64,000 bases of DNA from Vanrija pseudolonga (taxonomy: Eukaryota > Basidiomycota > Tremellomycetes > Trichosporonales > Trichosporonaceae), in contig NC_085854.1 of assembly GCF_020906515.1 (NCBI RefSeq), positions 1,116,001 through 1,180,000 on the forward strand, written 5' to 3'. The translations under genes were made by a program, and so were the position numbers. This document shows positions 35,057 to 45,908 of the stretch, one piece after another (the stretch's first letter is position 1; every line of letters begins with the position of its first letter). The notes below the pieces were generated by a model. The model was not told where the DNA came from. It made no database searches and saw only the letters and a program-made list of their open reading frames with translations.

Positions 35057-35876
35057 GCCACACCTAGAAGACTCTGTTTCACCATAATGTGTTCATTATC
35101 ATCAGTTGTAGTTCTGTATATGTTGTTGACCTTAACCATGTGACAACATTCATGTGATAACGTTCGTTCATTTGATAATGGCGTATGTGATAACACTGAA
35201 AGTGGGCTATCTTACTGTCATGTGGAGTCTCAGCAGACACCAGAGGGAGGTTTACCAGAGGGAGGTTTACCAGAGGGAGGTTTTGTGCGCGGCGAAGTGG
35301 AGCTTGAACGGGCCGACGATTGGAGATCTGAGTGGGAGGGAGCAAGGATGGATGATGCCTCGTCACGAGAGCCCTACGTCATATGTTTGGGTGGGTCGAG
35401 AAAAGAATGCCAATGCCAAGCTCACGCAGAGTGCACACTCAAAGCTGCTACCGTTGTTGTGGAGCCGCCCGAGATATGTATAGTCACGCACGTAGCACGT
35501 ATGCACTCCACACTGCCGCCGGGACTACACCCTGCTTCTTCACGACCGACCACCGAGCGCCGAGCTTTGCCAACGGTAAACACGGAGGACACGCCGAGAC
35601 TGACTCGCCGTGGTGCACGCACTCCTCGATTCAAGTATGTGGCATTCGAGTTCAACGGATGTTTTTCTATCAGACGACCAGAGTACACGCGATTATCATT
35701 CCGGGGCCCAACACTAATCCAGTCACCCGTCCCATCTAGACTTGTGATCTGACGCACAACGGCTCACAACACAGCTGCACTCATTTCGCCTCACATACCC
35801 ATCAGTCAACAGTATCAGTCTCCACTTAATGCTGTCCCCTCCCCTCCCTCAATAGCTGGAATCATAGCCGTTAGCG
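35057..35876. other. Intergenic with TGATAA cluster and tandem repeat
   Basis: Between the FYVE gene and the Artemis-like gene, both plus strand. It holds three TGATAA (GATA-factor type) hexamers within about 40 bp (near 35155, 35173, 35188) in recurring ATGTGATAAC-like words, and a 15-bp tandem repeat. No gene seen. Confidence 0.45.
35241..35283 (+). repeat. 15-bp tandem repeat, about 2.9 copies
   Basis: The unit CAGAGGGAGGTTTAC is repeated without mismatch from 35241, with a partial third copy ending at 35283. Confidence 0.9.
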
Positions 35877-38071
35877 ATGGCTGGCCTCTATAGTGAGTTC
35901 CAACGCATGTCGAGCTGACCGAGGAGACGGGCACATACTAGAGTTCCCCCTCATTCGAGTCGACTGCTTCACTTCTCCTCGACCTGGTACTACTTGGCTC
36001 CTTCCCAACCCCAAAGACCCAAGTCTACCGTGGACCCCCGCACCCAACGCCCAGCTCTTCCTCCTGACCCATGTCCATTCCGACCACCTCCTTGGTTTGT
36101 CCAACAGCTTTGCTGGGAGGATCCTGTGCTCGCCAGACACCAAGCGAATGCTTCTGAGTCTGGAGGCCGAGTCCAATCGCGTTCATAGCCTGAACGGAAT
36201 CCTGGAAGTACCCAAGCGCAAGTACGATGGGCTTCGTCCTCGGCACCGAGTCGACGGGAATCGTGTACATGTTACTGACATGATTGTAAGTCGATGTCTT
36301 GGCGGCTTTTGTTGACTAACTATCAGGAAACACTACCGTACGGTGAAACTCGCGAGTTTGACTTGGGGTACCGGCTCAATGAGCAAGTCAAAGTCAAGAT
36401 CACGCTTTTCGACGCAAACCATTGCCCAGGCTCAACCATGTAAGCGCTCTTTGGCGAGCAATTGTCTGACGGAAACAGGTTTCTCCTCCAGTCGCCTGAC
36501 TTTTCGGTTCTTCATACAGGGGATGTCAGGGCGGACTCTCCGTTTGTTGAAAGCCTACGACGAAACCCCACTCTCGAAGAGTACATTGGATCTGGTAGAC
36601 AGGTTGAGCGCCAGGGTCGATTGCCGAACAAACAACGTTTGGATCGCATCTACCTTGACACTAGTGCGCTGTGAGTACTGTGTTGCCCATTCAAACACGA
36701 TGGCCATCCTTACCCTTACAGGCTAGGCACTGGTGACATGCCGGACAAGGTGAGTGTTAGGATTCCAACCAAGGTCACTAATAACCCCAGGAGGTCGCGC
36801 TTCAAGACGTAATGCAGCAGCTCGACCTGTACCCCAGGGACACCGTTTTCTTCTTTAACATATGGTGTTTCGGTTGGGAAGACATCGTGAAGGAAGTTGC
36901 GCGATATTTTGGCACGGTTGTGAGTCTAGCCCGACCAACGGCCCCACCAACTGACCTTGGCAGGTTCATGTCGATAGGTACAAGCGATCGATCTACAAGG
37001 CTATCGCGTCAGACCCTTCGCTCCTCAAATGCACCACCGAAAGCTGGGAAACGACTCGGTTCCATGCCTGTGAGCGGCTGGCAAGGTGCCCAATGTGTCG
37101 TTCAGGAACTCCAGCCGGCCAGGCCGGCAACAAACTCATCGTTCAAGTGGTGTTTGCGGAGATCAAAACCGTCGCGTGGGATATACGACACCAAGAGTTC
37201 ATTCAACAGTTGAGCCACGCGGTAACAGACAACGGTCGTTACCCAACAACCATTGTGGGTTGCTCATCGGGTTGGTCGCCGCATGCCGCTGACCCAACCG
37301 ACACAGGAAGTGCCACTGGCCCGGCACTCTTTACTTCCAGAGCTCCGTCGACTAGTTCAGCTCTTCCGCCCCATGGCCATTTCTCCGAACACACTCGTGC
37401 CTACATCAAGAGGCATGGACTACTACCTCTTTCCCCAACTTTTCGGAGAGATGCTGTCAAAAGAAGAGCTCGAACGAGCGAAGGGTGAGAGGGACAGCTG
37501 GTTTGTGAAGCACAGACACTTTGGAGGCGACTGGCTGGCGAGGCTCAAATGGCAAGAAGAGCAGATCGGTTTACTCGCTTTCATCGGCTCATTCAATGTG
37601 GAGCACGGCGACGCGCGCCACCCAAGCGGAAGCGCTTCTACCACTCGGACGGACACGCGGGATGTCAGTTACGTCGACCAAGTCAATCGCCTCCTCGGTC
37701 CACCTGTTATTAGCGAGGGAGATCGTCTCAACGAACGCGTGAACCCGGATACAACGCTTCGCAAGCCTCTCACCGGAATGGCAGATCAGACCAGCATCCC
37801 CTTGTCGATTGATCTTCATTCGCCACCTCTACCGGATCGCCAACCACATCCTTCGAACGCCCAGCATAGTCACAACTCTCATTCGTCTGTGTCTAAAACA
37901 TCATCTCGTCTCAAAAGGCAAATCGATGATGCTCCAGCCGATTCAACTGCAAACAAGGGCAGCAGCAGGAAGCAGGTGCGCGCAGAGTCATCGTTTCGAG
38001 TGGATATTAGCCACCTGCGTTCTATAACCAACCCCCGTCCCAATCCGTCTTCGGGCGGCCACACTGTGTGA
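35877..38071 (+). CDS. DNA-repair metallo-beta-lactamase nuclease, Artemis/SNM1/Pso2 family
   Basis: Beta-CASP nucleases of this family process hairpins, cross-links or blocked ends. MAGLYK is spliced to FPLIRVDCFTSPRPG. Metal-binding motifs are visible: motif 2 as THVHSDHLLGL, motif 3 region LFDANHCPGSTMFLL, and motif 4 as HTGDVRAD. DRIYLDTSAL then LGTGDMPDKEVALQDVM replaces the usual DTTY segment. The beta-CASP part runs through DTVFFFNIWCFGWEDIVKEV to RPMAISPNTLVPTSRGMDYY, which matches Artemis-type proteins. An intron at the TTI|EVPLARH junction joins the last two exons. The C-terminal ~190 residues are disordered, as in Artemis. About 650 aa. Artemis versus Pso2 is not settled; the start and the RPMAISPNT context favour Artemis-like. 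It converges with DNMT5, 118 bp apart. Confidence 0.85.
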
Positions 38072-38189
38072 CTGCCTGAACCCCATAGTAGTGACGCAAT
38101 CCAACCGCCAGTTATGTGGACAAAGGCACTTATGCATGTTACATGTTATGAAATCATATTGAGAAGAAAGACTGGGTGTGAGGGTATCA

Positions 38190-41100
38190 CTAAACGCCTA
38201 ATTCGCGCTCCACTTCACCTCCCTCACTTCGTCGCTTCCTCATCTTAGCCTTGGGGTCATACGACGTCTGAGGGATCGCGACGTAGTCGGCCTTGGCTCT
38301 CTGTTCGGCAAGGCGCGTTTGGTAAATCGAAACGTCGATTGTGTCCAATGCCATCAGACGATGAACGTGAACAGTCTTGTTCTGTCCGAATCGGCGAATT
38401 CGCCCAATCGCCTGCGTTTCGACTGCGCGATAGTTTAGGAGAGTGTTGGTGAAGAGCGGGCCAATGAAAATAGCATGATTTGCGGTCGTAAGATTGGAGC
38501 CGGCCGCTGAAGCATCGTTGATCTTGAGAAGGAGAACTCGGTGGGTGTCGGAATCCGAGGACTGGAAGTTGTCGAGCTTGTTAGCGCGCGCCTTGACGCC
38601 GCCGCCAGCGAGGGAAATGTGCTTGATACCACCAGCATTGAGAGCATCGGAAACCTTGGTCGCCAGATCATCCCATTGAAGGAAGACGAGGACGCGCTCG
38701 CTCCGCGGGATAGTGTTGATCAACTTGACCAGGTGCTCGAGTTTCGCTCCGTAGCGACCAGAGTGAAGCTCTCCCTCAACTCCCAATGATGAAACCTTGA
38801 CAATGTTGGTGTGGCGAACTGCAGCGTGGCAATCATCTCCTTTGACACAGCGTTGCGAGTTGGCAGCCTCTACCATGCAGGAGTGGCAGGCGACATGCCC
38901 ACAGCAACTCAGCACAGCCATCTCAATGTTGGCACTCGCTGAAGGTTGGTGGCCGCACGCTGATGTGCCCAAAACCTTCCTCGCGTCGGCTCCGTTGCGT
39001 TGAAGCTTGCGCACGACATCGAAGAAGCGCAAAGAGCGAACGCGAGCAACCAACTCCTTGGACAGTCGACGGAGAAGGTGGGTGTGCTCTCGCAGATCCC
39101 ACTTGACGTCTTGAAGAGGCTTCTTCTCAACCTTGGCTGCTTTCACATCGGCCGATTCGCTTGGGATGGTAGTCGATGTAAAATTGCACTTCCGAAGAAC
39201 CTCAACCAGGCGTTGGGCAGCTTCGGCATCGCCCGAGTGCTTGGTCTCATCGAAAGAGAACTGTACCCAGTCCCGGAACGGTTGCTGGTCGTCTCTTGAG
39301 AAGTCGCCATGCTTGCGAATCCAAGCGTGCAAGCCTACTCCGATGTTGATGGACTTGCGGAGATCGTCCTCACATCCCTCAAGCTGCTTCCTCCGAGCGC
39401 TGGCAATGTGATCACATGCTTCGATGGCGGTCTTGGCGTCGTGCTTTTTGTCGGACAGATCGAGAGTGAAGTGGCAACACCTCTTCAGAAGTGCTTCTTC
39501 CGCAGTACGAGAGTCCGCCAAGGCCTCCTCCAACCGTGCATTGCGGTCGCCCTGAGAGACGTTCTTAAACTTCGTTTCTTTGCGCCTGTAGTCAATCAGC
39601 TTGTGCACTGCCTGCCGCAGAGAGGCAACTTACGCCTGCATTTCGAGGGCCTGGAGGTGATGCTCCAGCTCCAGGTAGACTGCGCCCTCCGACGCTGGCA
39701 GCCTGAAGTTGTGGATATGCTCCAGAGTCGGGATATCCTCGATTTCAGCAATGTTCTGGCGGACAAATGCGTCGAGGAATTCTTGGGCCAAGTCACCACG
39801 TCGGCGGTGCCAGGATGCGCTGTGCACTTCTCGGAACGCGTGGAATTTTTCGGCAGCCGTTTGCTCCTTCGCACGAGACTTCTGCAGTTGTGTACTACCT
39901 TCGGTGTCGTCTTCAACACCTAGATGGATACCCATGAAACTGGCCAGACTGCGCACAGCCGGGAAGTCGTTCACGGGCGGAGTACCCGACAGGACCCATT
40001 TGGCGGAGGAGGACAGGCGGAACAAGGAGGCTAGGCCCCTCTTATCCAAGTAAGTGAACTCGTCGGCGATAACTCGTCGGAATCTGCCGTCAGCCCCACG
40101 TCCATAAGCCGCATCCTCACCGGAACATGTGCAAAACGGGGCAAGCGATCCGCTTGAAGCTCTTTGTAGCTGCAGGGCCACTGAGGGATTCGGCACCACT
40201 CGACGGTCGGAAAGTGGGCTTCGCCAGAAGGGAGTCGGATTCCTCCGTGTTGTCATCGTCCCCCTCAGAAGACGTCTTTGAGGACGAAGCCTTCGTTTTC
40301 TTGTTCACGTGGGTGTCGGCGTCATACTTGTCGCGGTAAGCCGCCCCCTTTAGGCGCTTTCCAAAGTTTGCGGCCTTGAGTTCATCTTTCTTGTTCTCCG
40401 CTTTGCTCAGGGCGCGTTTGTGAAGAGCCGCCCGGCACTGAAGTGCTGCCTGTGTTCCGCCTTCCTGTAGGCTCTGGACTTGCTCATTGAGGGAAAGCAT
40501 GGCGGCGTCCAGCTGGTCTGCGAAGAAGCGGCCACCGTTCTTGTCGCCAAGCCAACCATCGGGTTGCGCCGAAAGGTACTCGAACCGTTGCCAGTAGACA
40601 TCCGACTCGAAGAGCTCAGACGCCACCACAATGACATCTGCTGCCTTGATGTCCTGAATCGTCGTCTGCTGCAGGTCTTTCACGGTTTGGATGACGATCG
40701 TTTCAAAAAGCGAGCCCGTGAAGCGCTTAATTTCGCTCGGCCACTGTTTGCTGAGATGACCCGGTACGACAATCAAGGTCGCTTTCGAATCGATGAGGCC
40801 TGGCGGGGCAGGCTCGGGGGCCTTCTGACCCGTTGTCTCCGCGATTAATGCCAGAGAAATGATCGTTTTACCGTAGCCGACCTGGTCCGCGATGACTCCT
40901 CCTCGAACCATTACCGGTCGCTCCGCCTTGCCTTCAGCCCTCCAGCCAAGCGCGGGTAGCTGCGCTTCTGAGATTTCTTCCTCCACGAAGGTGTGCGTTT
41001 TGCCTTCAGCACGTTCCTGAGATATCATCCACCACAGCGACCGGAGCTGTTCTTTGCGCAGTGGCAGCAAGAAGTTGGACGGCTGGGAGTGTTCAGGGTC

Positions 41101-44100
41101 GCGTTTGTTGCTGGGCAAGACGAATACACGAGGGCGCTCGGGCACATCGGCGACAAGACCAGTCGTCAGGCGCCAAGATAACTGAATTGTGCCCTTCGCA
41201 TTGCTCTTTGGAAGCCGGGACAGTGCACGATGCGCCAACGACATGATGTTGAGGCCGATGCGGAATGTGCCGATGTTGTCATCCAGACGCAGCTGTAGTG
41301 CAAACGGGGCTGGCCGATGCTTCAGCGCCTGGATGGTCAGCAGTTGCCCCACGCCGCCTGCGACACGAACATGCTCATAGCGACCTGCTTGCTTGCGATC
41401 CTCAAAAGGGAAAATCGTGCTCTTCGTTTTGTGCCCATTCTTGTTCGGCTTTCCAAGCTGCTTTATCCAGTGGATTGTCGGTCGGTGGGGGGCGCATTCT
41501 GAACAGGCAGCACCTGCGACCTGATGATCAGTGAGCCGGTGTTCTACCGTGCCGCACCACACGTACCTCTACATCAGGAAGGCTTGTCCAAGAAGAGAAG
41601 CCGTCGAGCGAAGGAAGTCGTTCGGTTATCCAAGCCAGATTCGCGAATGTTGTGTTTCCATTGTGCTGCAGGTCGACCTCGCCCCAAGCCTCTGGACGCC
41701 ACATGGGCTCGGAATGTGAGGGGTCGAGTGGGACACTAGCCGACAAGATAGCAGTGGCATGCTTGCAATCATCAGCCGAAGAGGAGACTGATTCAGCAGA
41801 GGGCGGGAGAGAAACAGTGGCACCATGTCCAGTGCCAGCTTTTGCTCCAATTGCCTTGTCGCTGATCGCCACAAGGCGAGTATTCTGGCACTGGACCCAT
41901 CCGCCTCGAACGTGAACCGCAACCCGCTTGTGGTCCGACTTCGTACGAACAGTCTCTCGCCATTTGGGGTCAAGCGAGGCGACGATGTCCCGCGGAACAT
42001 CGTAGTCGAGCCGCTCGGTCGACGTTGAGAACACAAACCGGTCGTCTGATGCTTCGCCCGACCGATTCGGGTCCAAGAAGAAGTACATTCGAGGCTGTCC
42101 AGCTTCAGTCTCCTCTTTGACGTGGAGAGAGGCCATCGCCTGCCCGCATTGGGGAAGCAGCGAATAGACTCCAGACAAGGGTCTGTCCAGAGCCCGATCG
42201 GTCTCTTCTGGCACAGTGATTTTGTACTTCGACCAGCGCCAAGTGTCTTGAAGACCGTCTTGAAGTCCGAGCGAGGCCTGCCACGATGGGACCATCTCCC
42301 CTGCTTGGCCGATTTCAACATCAAATGTTTGGTCAGACGGGACGCACACCTCCCACAATCCGTCGAGCAGATCTGTCCTCTTCAAGTTCAGCCGCATCCT
42401 GGCTGCAGGTTGGAGGAGGAGCTGTCTCAATCGGCTGTTGGCGGGCTCCTTGACTGGCGGCTTGATGATCAGACGCCACTCGGGCGTGGGGCTTTGGAGC
42501 CAAAGCTCAAGGCTCGCCGACGGAGACTCATACACAGCAGTCCAGATGTTCTGCCGTTTGAGGAATCGAAATCGGAACTCGGCGTGGTGTGTTGCCTCAA
42601 TGACGGCCTGGCTCCACTTGGTCCAGTCCGAGCTCTTGACCTGCCCTTTGCCATCCTTTTCAGCCCGCCGCTTTGCAGCATCCAAACTGTCCGCCGAGAT
42701 TCCAGAAAATGTGACACGCATTGGAAGCATGCTCTTGAAATCCTTCTCGAACTGGGTGGGCTGGACGCGGACATCCTTGCACAGCGCATACACATGTTCA
42801 GGGCGTCCACCGCACGATTGACACGATCGATAGCCGCAGGCCAGACACCTTTGAACTGGTGCTGATGCCGTACCCGACTGCCCCTCGCACGCGCAGTACC
42901 GAGAGCTGCGTTCCGCGAGGTCGAGTATCTCCGCCAAGGGTGTCTTCGCGACCCTGGCCAGATCAAGTCGGCGGCGAACGAGATTCTGCTCACCGACTAT
43001 CCTGGACGCTGCAGCGGCTGTCTCACGTTCTTGATTCACGGCGGCTTTGTGAGCTTCGACCATGGCATCTTCGCCTTCAGGCAGAGTGTGGGCGGCAACG
43101 TATAGGGCCGCTAGCATCGACGCGCCAACAACAGTGGTAGTCATGGCGTTGCCGGCTAGATCCGCAAGTTGATCTTCGTTTTCGCTGGTGAGGAGAAGCT
43201 CACTGACAGGTATTCCCTGCAAGGCCAGCGCCTCGCGTCCGGTCACGGGCCCACCACGGTTTGTCACCCATGGGATCATGTTGGGAGTGAGGCATGGGGC
43301 CAGAGCAGTCTTTGAGGAGCCAGTTTGACGGTCGACGTTCTGGCTGACATTCCAGATACAGGCTTTAAATCCCGCATCGATACCGTCCTTCGCCATGCGA
43401 AGAGTCGAGATTTCGAGGAGGTCCAAAACACGTTCTGTTTGGCCGAGGAGCCAGTCGTTCCATGTCCAGTCAAGACCTTTGCAGACTCCAGCTTCCTGCC
43501 ACGAGGTCAACGGTCGGAGAACGCCTAGCCCTTCCTCTTGTCGAGCCCGTGCGTGCCTCGACTCGCAACGGCCCCAATCGGTCGCCTTTCGTTGGGTACC
43601 GTCTTTGGCGAACCTCGCAGCGGTCAGATCGAGGCGAGTGCGATGAATATTGACGTCGTCCGTTGGCAGGAGAAAGGCCTCAAAAGATGATGACCAAGGC
43701 CGGCGCAAGTCGCGAACAGTGGCGGCCCACTTTTCAGCTAGATGTTGTTGCTTGCTGCCAGCCTGCATAGGAGTTGCGAACAGGTACACTCGCGTCCTCG
43801 TATGGGGAATGTAGAACTCCTTTGTGTCCAAGCTCATCCGTCAGCGTTTCCGCAGAGCATGGTGCACTTACCGAGAGTGTTGCGCATCATAGTCAATCTC
43901 AGCGAAGTACTCCACGACCTTGTCCCACGGAGCGCTGCAGACGTTCTCGAGGATGACGATTGGCGGCTGGTGTTTCTGAACCCATTGGAGCATCCCTCGG
44001 AAAGTTCGGCCAGATTCACCGTTCGCGTCGATATCCTGCTTCTCGTTGTTGAGACCAGAGTAGTCCACACATGATGTTCCAGCGATGAGAATCTGGCGTC

Positions 44101-45627
44101 AGCTTGGGTCCGTATGACCAACATACATCGACGTTGCCAGGGACATCGACCAGTGAGCCGTATGCAGTGTGGGCCTGGTTGCCGCCCAATTCTGTGACAT
44201 CGCGAAACAGAATGGGAGGCGCAAAGTTGCGCTCAATGTACGCTTGTTTGAAGGGCTCAATCTCACAGGAGAAGACGTGGTCAAACTCCAATGAGATGTC
44301 GGATTGAACCTTTGCCGCCTTGGCGATCATGTTGAGTGCGAGCAGCGGCGACTCCGTACCCCTGTGCGAAGTGTTGTGTTAGCAAAGGCTCGTGGAACAT
44401 TTCCTTGGTTTACTCACGAACACATCGTGGCCACTCGGAGCTTGCGACCATTCAGCCGTTTGGCGACCTTCTCAATAGCAGGTAGCTGCAGGGTGTTAGA
44501 AATACGTGACGCACAAACGGCCAACAACTCACACGCGAGTTGAGGTGCTCAAACATGGCTTCAATATCGTTGATGGGTGGGAGGTCTTCGGCGCTTTGCT
44601 TCGCGGCGGTCTTCAAATCAACAGACATTTTCAGTGGAACCACGTTCGTCTTGAAGTTATGGCTACAACGTCAGCTATGCCACGGCCTTGAGGGGGTTCA
44701 AACTTACAGCACAACCTTGGGCTTCTTGGGCCCCTTAGGTCCAGCTCCCCAGCCGCCATGAGTCTTCCTAGCGGTCTTTGTTGGCCCTAGACATCAGCTG
44801 CGGCTCGAGACGATGGGCTTACTCTCGTCCACCTCGTCTTCTGATGGGGTGGCAGTTTCACTGGGTTCGCTGGGCGTTTCGTCTTCATCGCCGACTTCTG
44901 ACTCCGATTCTGACCCGTCGTCGGCTTTGAAATCATCATCAGACTCAGATCTGGCTCGCTTTGCCGGAACACGCTGGTTCTCCTTGCCAACGACGCGAGG
45001 CTTGGAGGTCGGAGTAGAAGACGGCGCCTGGACAGTGGTGGCCTTGGCATTACGAGGGGTAGTGACCTTGGTATTGACCTTGATGTCACGCGTGGGGACA
45101 ATCTTCGCATCGGCGTTGGTTGCACGAGTGGGGGCGGCGCTTTGTTTACCGGTCGCAGAAGGCACGCTCCGTAACACGTCCAGCAGCGTGCGTTGCCCGC
45201 GTCTGAGCTTCTTGGGGTACTTCTTGTGAAACTGTAGGACGGAAGGGTCATCTTCGTCCAGTTGTGACCCCAGTGTCCAGGATCGCTCGGAGATCGGGTA
45301 GCCCTGCCAGTGAATGAGGTACTCGAAGACCGGTTTGCCGCCATACGAGCGGAAGCGTGAGTCCACGATGTACTCGACCTCGTACTCCTCCTCTCCAAGC
45401 CCTGGGCACTCGCCCTCTGAGCTCGAGGAATCTTCAGGTGGAGGTGACTGTGTTGTCAGCAGAGCACACACTGCCAAGGTCATACTCACCTGCTTGGTCC
45501 GGTTGTGCCTTTGGCTGTTCTGTAGCGGGCGGGCCTCGGTGTCGTCATCTTCCGAGTCGAAGGTTAAGTCGACGTAGCTCACAGAGACTGCAGCAGCACG
45601 TCGTGACGTGCTGCGATCTCCGGCCAT
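38190..45627 (-). CDS. DNMT5: DNMT5-type chromodomain / C5 DNA methyltransferase / RING / SNF2 ATPase
   Basis: ATP-dependent maintenance cytosine methyltransferase; the Cryptococcus enzyme methylates hemimethylated CpG. Estimated 2,350 aa, matching that family. Domains, approximate residues: chromodomain 68-125 (YEVEYIVDSRF, EYLIHWQGYPISERSW); acidic/basic linker to 320; methyltransferase 330-735 with motif I VATMCSGTESPLLAL, motif IV AGTSCVDYSGLN, motif VI VILENVCSAPW, motif VIII PHTRTRVYLFA and motifs IX-X TPNMIPWVTNRGG and LADLAGNAMTTTVVGA; Cys cluster about 810-850 (CLACGYRSCQSCGG); SNF2 lobe 1 from about 1400 (IADQVGYGKTIISLALIAE, motif II VIADEFTYL, WVLSGTPPVNDF); RING CCGHVACHSCM; lobe 2 RVLVFLQWDDLATKVSDAL and motif VI TQAIGRIRRFGQNKTVHVHR. 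Introns are about 40-50 nt, for example 39586-39633. All catalytic motifs look intact. Confidence 0.95.
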
Positions 45628-45908
45628 TGTCGAAGTGTTGTTGGAGGGCGGTCACAAGAGACCGACTGGGGTATGCGCTTTGTCAGACGACTGGAAAGAC
45701 AAAGTCAACATCGTAACACGACGCGTCTCGCCCAAGCTGCCCGCCCGCCCCTCAGAACGCGTCGACGGGAGCATTTTGCACCCTGGTCATGTTGTTCTCT
45801 AATGTTTTGGACGCGACGTGATTACATTACGTCATGCTACAGACCTCAAATGATATACACATGACCGGCATGACCACTACAACCTCCCATGGCATGAGCG
45901 GGCGACAA
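45628..45908. promoter_or_regulatory. DNMT5 upstream region with two MCB boxes
   Basis: ACGCGT occurs at 45721-45726 and 45757-45762, 94-135 bp upstream of the DNMT5 start codon. This is the MBF-bound MluI cell-cycle box in yeasts. Only 281 bp separate the DNMT5 start from the stop of the upstream lipid-transfer gene. Confidence 0.5.
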
